From Candidatus Sphingobacterium stercoripullorum (GTDB lineage: Bacteria; Bacteroidota; Bacteroidia; Sphingobacteriales; Sphingobacteriaceae): a DNA stretch of 7,303 bases. Where the stretch lies: NCBI GenBank assembly GCA_019114715.1, contig DXEZ01000324.1:1-7303 (forward strand), given 5' to 3'. The notes beneath the pieces were generated by a model. It had not been told where the DNA came from, did no database searches, and was given only the letters and a program-made list of their open reading frames with translations. Shown piece by piece: positions 6,525 to 7,303 of the stretch; position 1 is the stretch's first letter, and each line of letters opens with the position of its first letter. Position numbers and translations under genes: made by a program.

Positions 6525-6555
6525 CAAAAGTAGCAATATATCAACAGCTTTCACA
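6525..6555 (-). promoter_or_regulatory. Promoter of the SPOR lipoprotein gene
   Basis: On the minus strand TACTTTTGC (box 6532-6525) matches the -7 consensus. TGTG (6555-6552) lies exactly 19 bp upstream, the same -33 variant as at the PCMD gene. The predicted leader is about 47 nt. Confidence 0.75.
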
Positions 6556-6649
6556 TCAAGAATGGAGTTAAATTTAGTTAATCAGAGAAGAATCTCCAAT
6601 TTCTATTCAAAAATAGACAAAATAAACAACAACATTCAGTTTTATTTGT

Positions 6650-6657
6650 TAGATTTG
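6650..6657 (+). promoter_or_regulatory. Candidate -7 box for the YtxH gene
   Basis: TAGATTTG matches TAnnTTTG and lies 24 nt before the ATG at 6682. The expected -33 position (6627-6630) reads CAAC, so no good second box is present. A small palindrome, TCTATT-CAAA-AATAGA (6602-6617), lies upstream. Confidence 0.5.
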
Positions 6658-6681
6658 TAAGGTACAAAAAACAAAAAAACT

Positions 6682-6879
6682 ATGAAAGGATTAAGTATTT
6701 TAGCTGCATTCCTAGGCGGAGCCGTAGTTGGTGCAGCAGCAGGTATTTTATTTGCTCCTGAAAGCGGAGAAGACACTCGTAGCAAAATTGCTGATGCTTT
6801 ACGTAAAAGAGGTATCAAATTAAGTCGCACAGATATGGAAAATCTGGTCGATGAAATTGCAGCCGAGGTAAAAGAATAA
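6682..6879 (+). CDS. YtxH-domain small membrane protein
   Basis: This 65-residue protein has one N-terminal Gly/Ala-rich membrane segment (about 4-25, FLGGAVVGAAAGILFAP). The signature ESGEDTR follows at 27-33, then a charged helix to the C-terminus. This is the YtxH family pattern, found in small stress-related or envelope proteins of unclear mechanism. The length and motif spacing are typical. It precedes the holin-like gene by 77 nt with a strong hairpin between. This pairing recurs in Bacteroidales genomes as I recall, which I could not check. Confidence 0.88.
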   Translation: MKGLSILAAFLGGAVVGAAAGILFAPESGEDTRSKIADALRKRGIKLSRTDMENLVDEIAAEVKE

Positions 6880-6897
6880 GCAACGCCCACAAAAGTG

Positions 6898-6939
6898 TAT
6901 TGTCATTCCGGATCCAAGTCCGGAATGACAATAATTTTT
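6898..6939 (+). terminator. Perfect 15-bp hairpin between the YtxH and holin-like genes
   Basis: TATTGTCATTCCGGA (6898-6912) pairs perfectly with 6919-6933 around the loop TCCAAG, followed by a short T5 run at 6935-6939. It lies 18 nt after the YtxH stop and could act as a terminator or partial attenuator. The TGTCATTCC core also resembles dispersed extragenic palindromes in many bacteria. Confidence 0.65.
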
Positions 6940-6956
6940 AAATCAAAACTCCACGC

Positions 6957-7303
6957 ATGTTTGCAAACGATAAAAATATAGATAATCTGCAACAACTTCT
7001 GGCAGAGCTTAAAAAGTACGCAGAGTTACAAAAGGATTATGTAAAATTACATTTAGTAGAAAAACTTACTATACTGATATCAACCCTCATCCTTGTCTTT
7101 ATATTATTGATATTAGGTATTATCGCACTTTTCTACTTGTCATTTACATTGGCCTATGTACTCGAACCTCATGTAGGCGGGCTTATGGCTAGCTATGGAA
7201 TCATTACCGGATGCATTATTCTGCTGATTCTGTTAATCGTTTTATTCCGCAAACGGCTGATTGTCCAGCCTATGGTAAATTTCCTTGCCAACCTGCTTTT
7301 AAA
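6957..7303 (+). CDS. Phage-holin-family-like membrane protein, 3' end cut by window
   Basis: The open frame from ATG at 6957 runs off the window end with 115 residues visible. An N-terminal amphipathic helix (about 8-35, QQLLAELKKYAELQ) is followed by two hydrophobic segments at about 37-61 and 76-97. A basic loop RKRLI and a further amphipathic stretch come after that. This matches the cellular 'phage holin family' of Bacteroidetes (Holin-X-like). The name is historical and no phage genes are nearby. It probably lies in one unit with the YtxH gene, possibly with reduced expression because of the hairpin between them. Confidence 0.82.
   Translation, partial: MFANDKNIDNLQQLLAELKKYAELQKDYVKLHLVEKLTILISTLILVFILLILGIIALFYLSFTLAYVLEPHVGGLMASYGIITGCIILLILLIVLFRKRLIVQPMVNFLANLLL

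Noticed and set aside
6957..7303. Prophage remnant suggested by the holin-family name
   Set aside because: No other phage gene is present, and the YtxH-holin-like pair fits a cellular membrane protein locus.

Overview
The window looks like chromosomal DNA from a gut Bacteroidales species (Bacteroides or Phocaeicola type). Three things support this. The base composition is low in GC. There are several promoters of the Bacteroidota form TAnnTTTG, one with a perfect TTTG box exactly 19 bp upstream. The gene content includes a surface-type lipoprotein signal, PCMD and DUF3869-like proteins, and start codons preceded by A/T-rich sequence rather than Shine-Dalgarno sites. The species cannot be fixed from the sequence alone. 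No mobile element, CRISPR array, tRNA or rRNA was seen.

Layout. Positions 1-1035 (minus strand) hold a housekeeping pair, ruvX then def. After a divergent intergenic region (1036-1240), a plus-strand cluster runs from 1241 to 4506: a YjbH-like outer-membrane beta-barrel protein, a lipoprotein resembling DUF3869 with a His-Gly tail, and an OmpA-family porin-like protein with a peptidoglycan-binding domain. A strong terminator follows at about 4543-4580. The convergent gap 4581-4887 has no credible gene but is dense in inverted repeats, including a 28-pair near-perfect hairpin that overlaps a competing 13-bp hairpin. Then come two separately promoted minus-strand genes: a SPOR-domain lipoprotein (5973-6470), upstream of a secreted PCMD-domain protein (4888-5847). 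On the right edge a plus-strand pair starts: a YtxH-type small membrane protein (6682-6879) and a holin-family-like two-TM membrane protein cut by the window end (6957-7303), separated by a perfect 15-bp hairpin.

How the genes relate. Apart from ruvX/def, nearly everything is envelope biology: outer-membrane barrels, two lipoproteins, two proteins expected to touch peptidoglycan (OmpA C-terminal domain and SPOR), a secreted glycan-associated protein, and small inner-membrane proteins. The best candidate for an under-described system is the 1241-4506 trio. It has its own strong promoter, tight spacing between the first two genes, and a tail and surface-export signal on the lipoprotein that suggest a cell-surface assembly. 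This is inference from architecture and not a demonstrated function.
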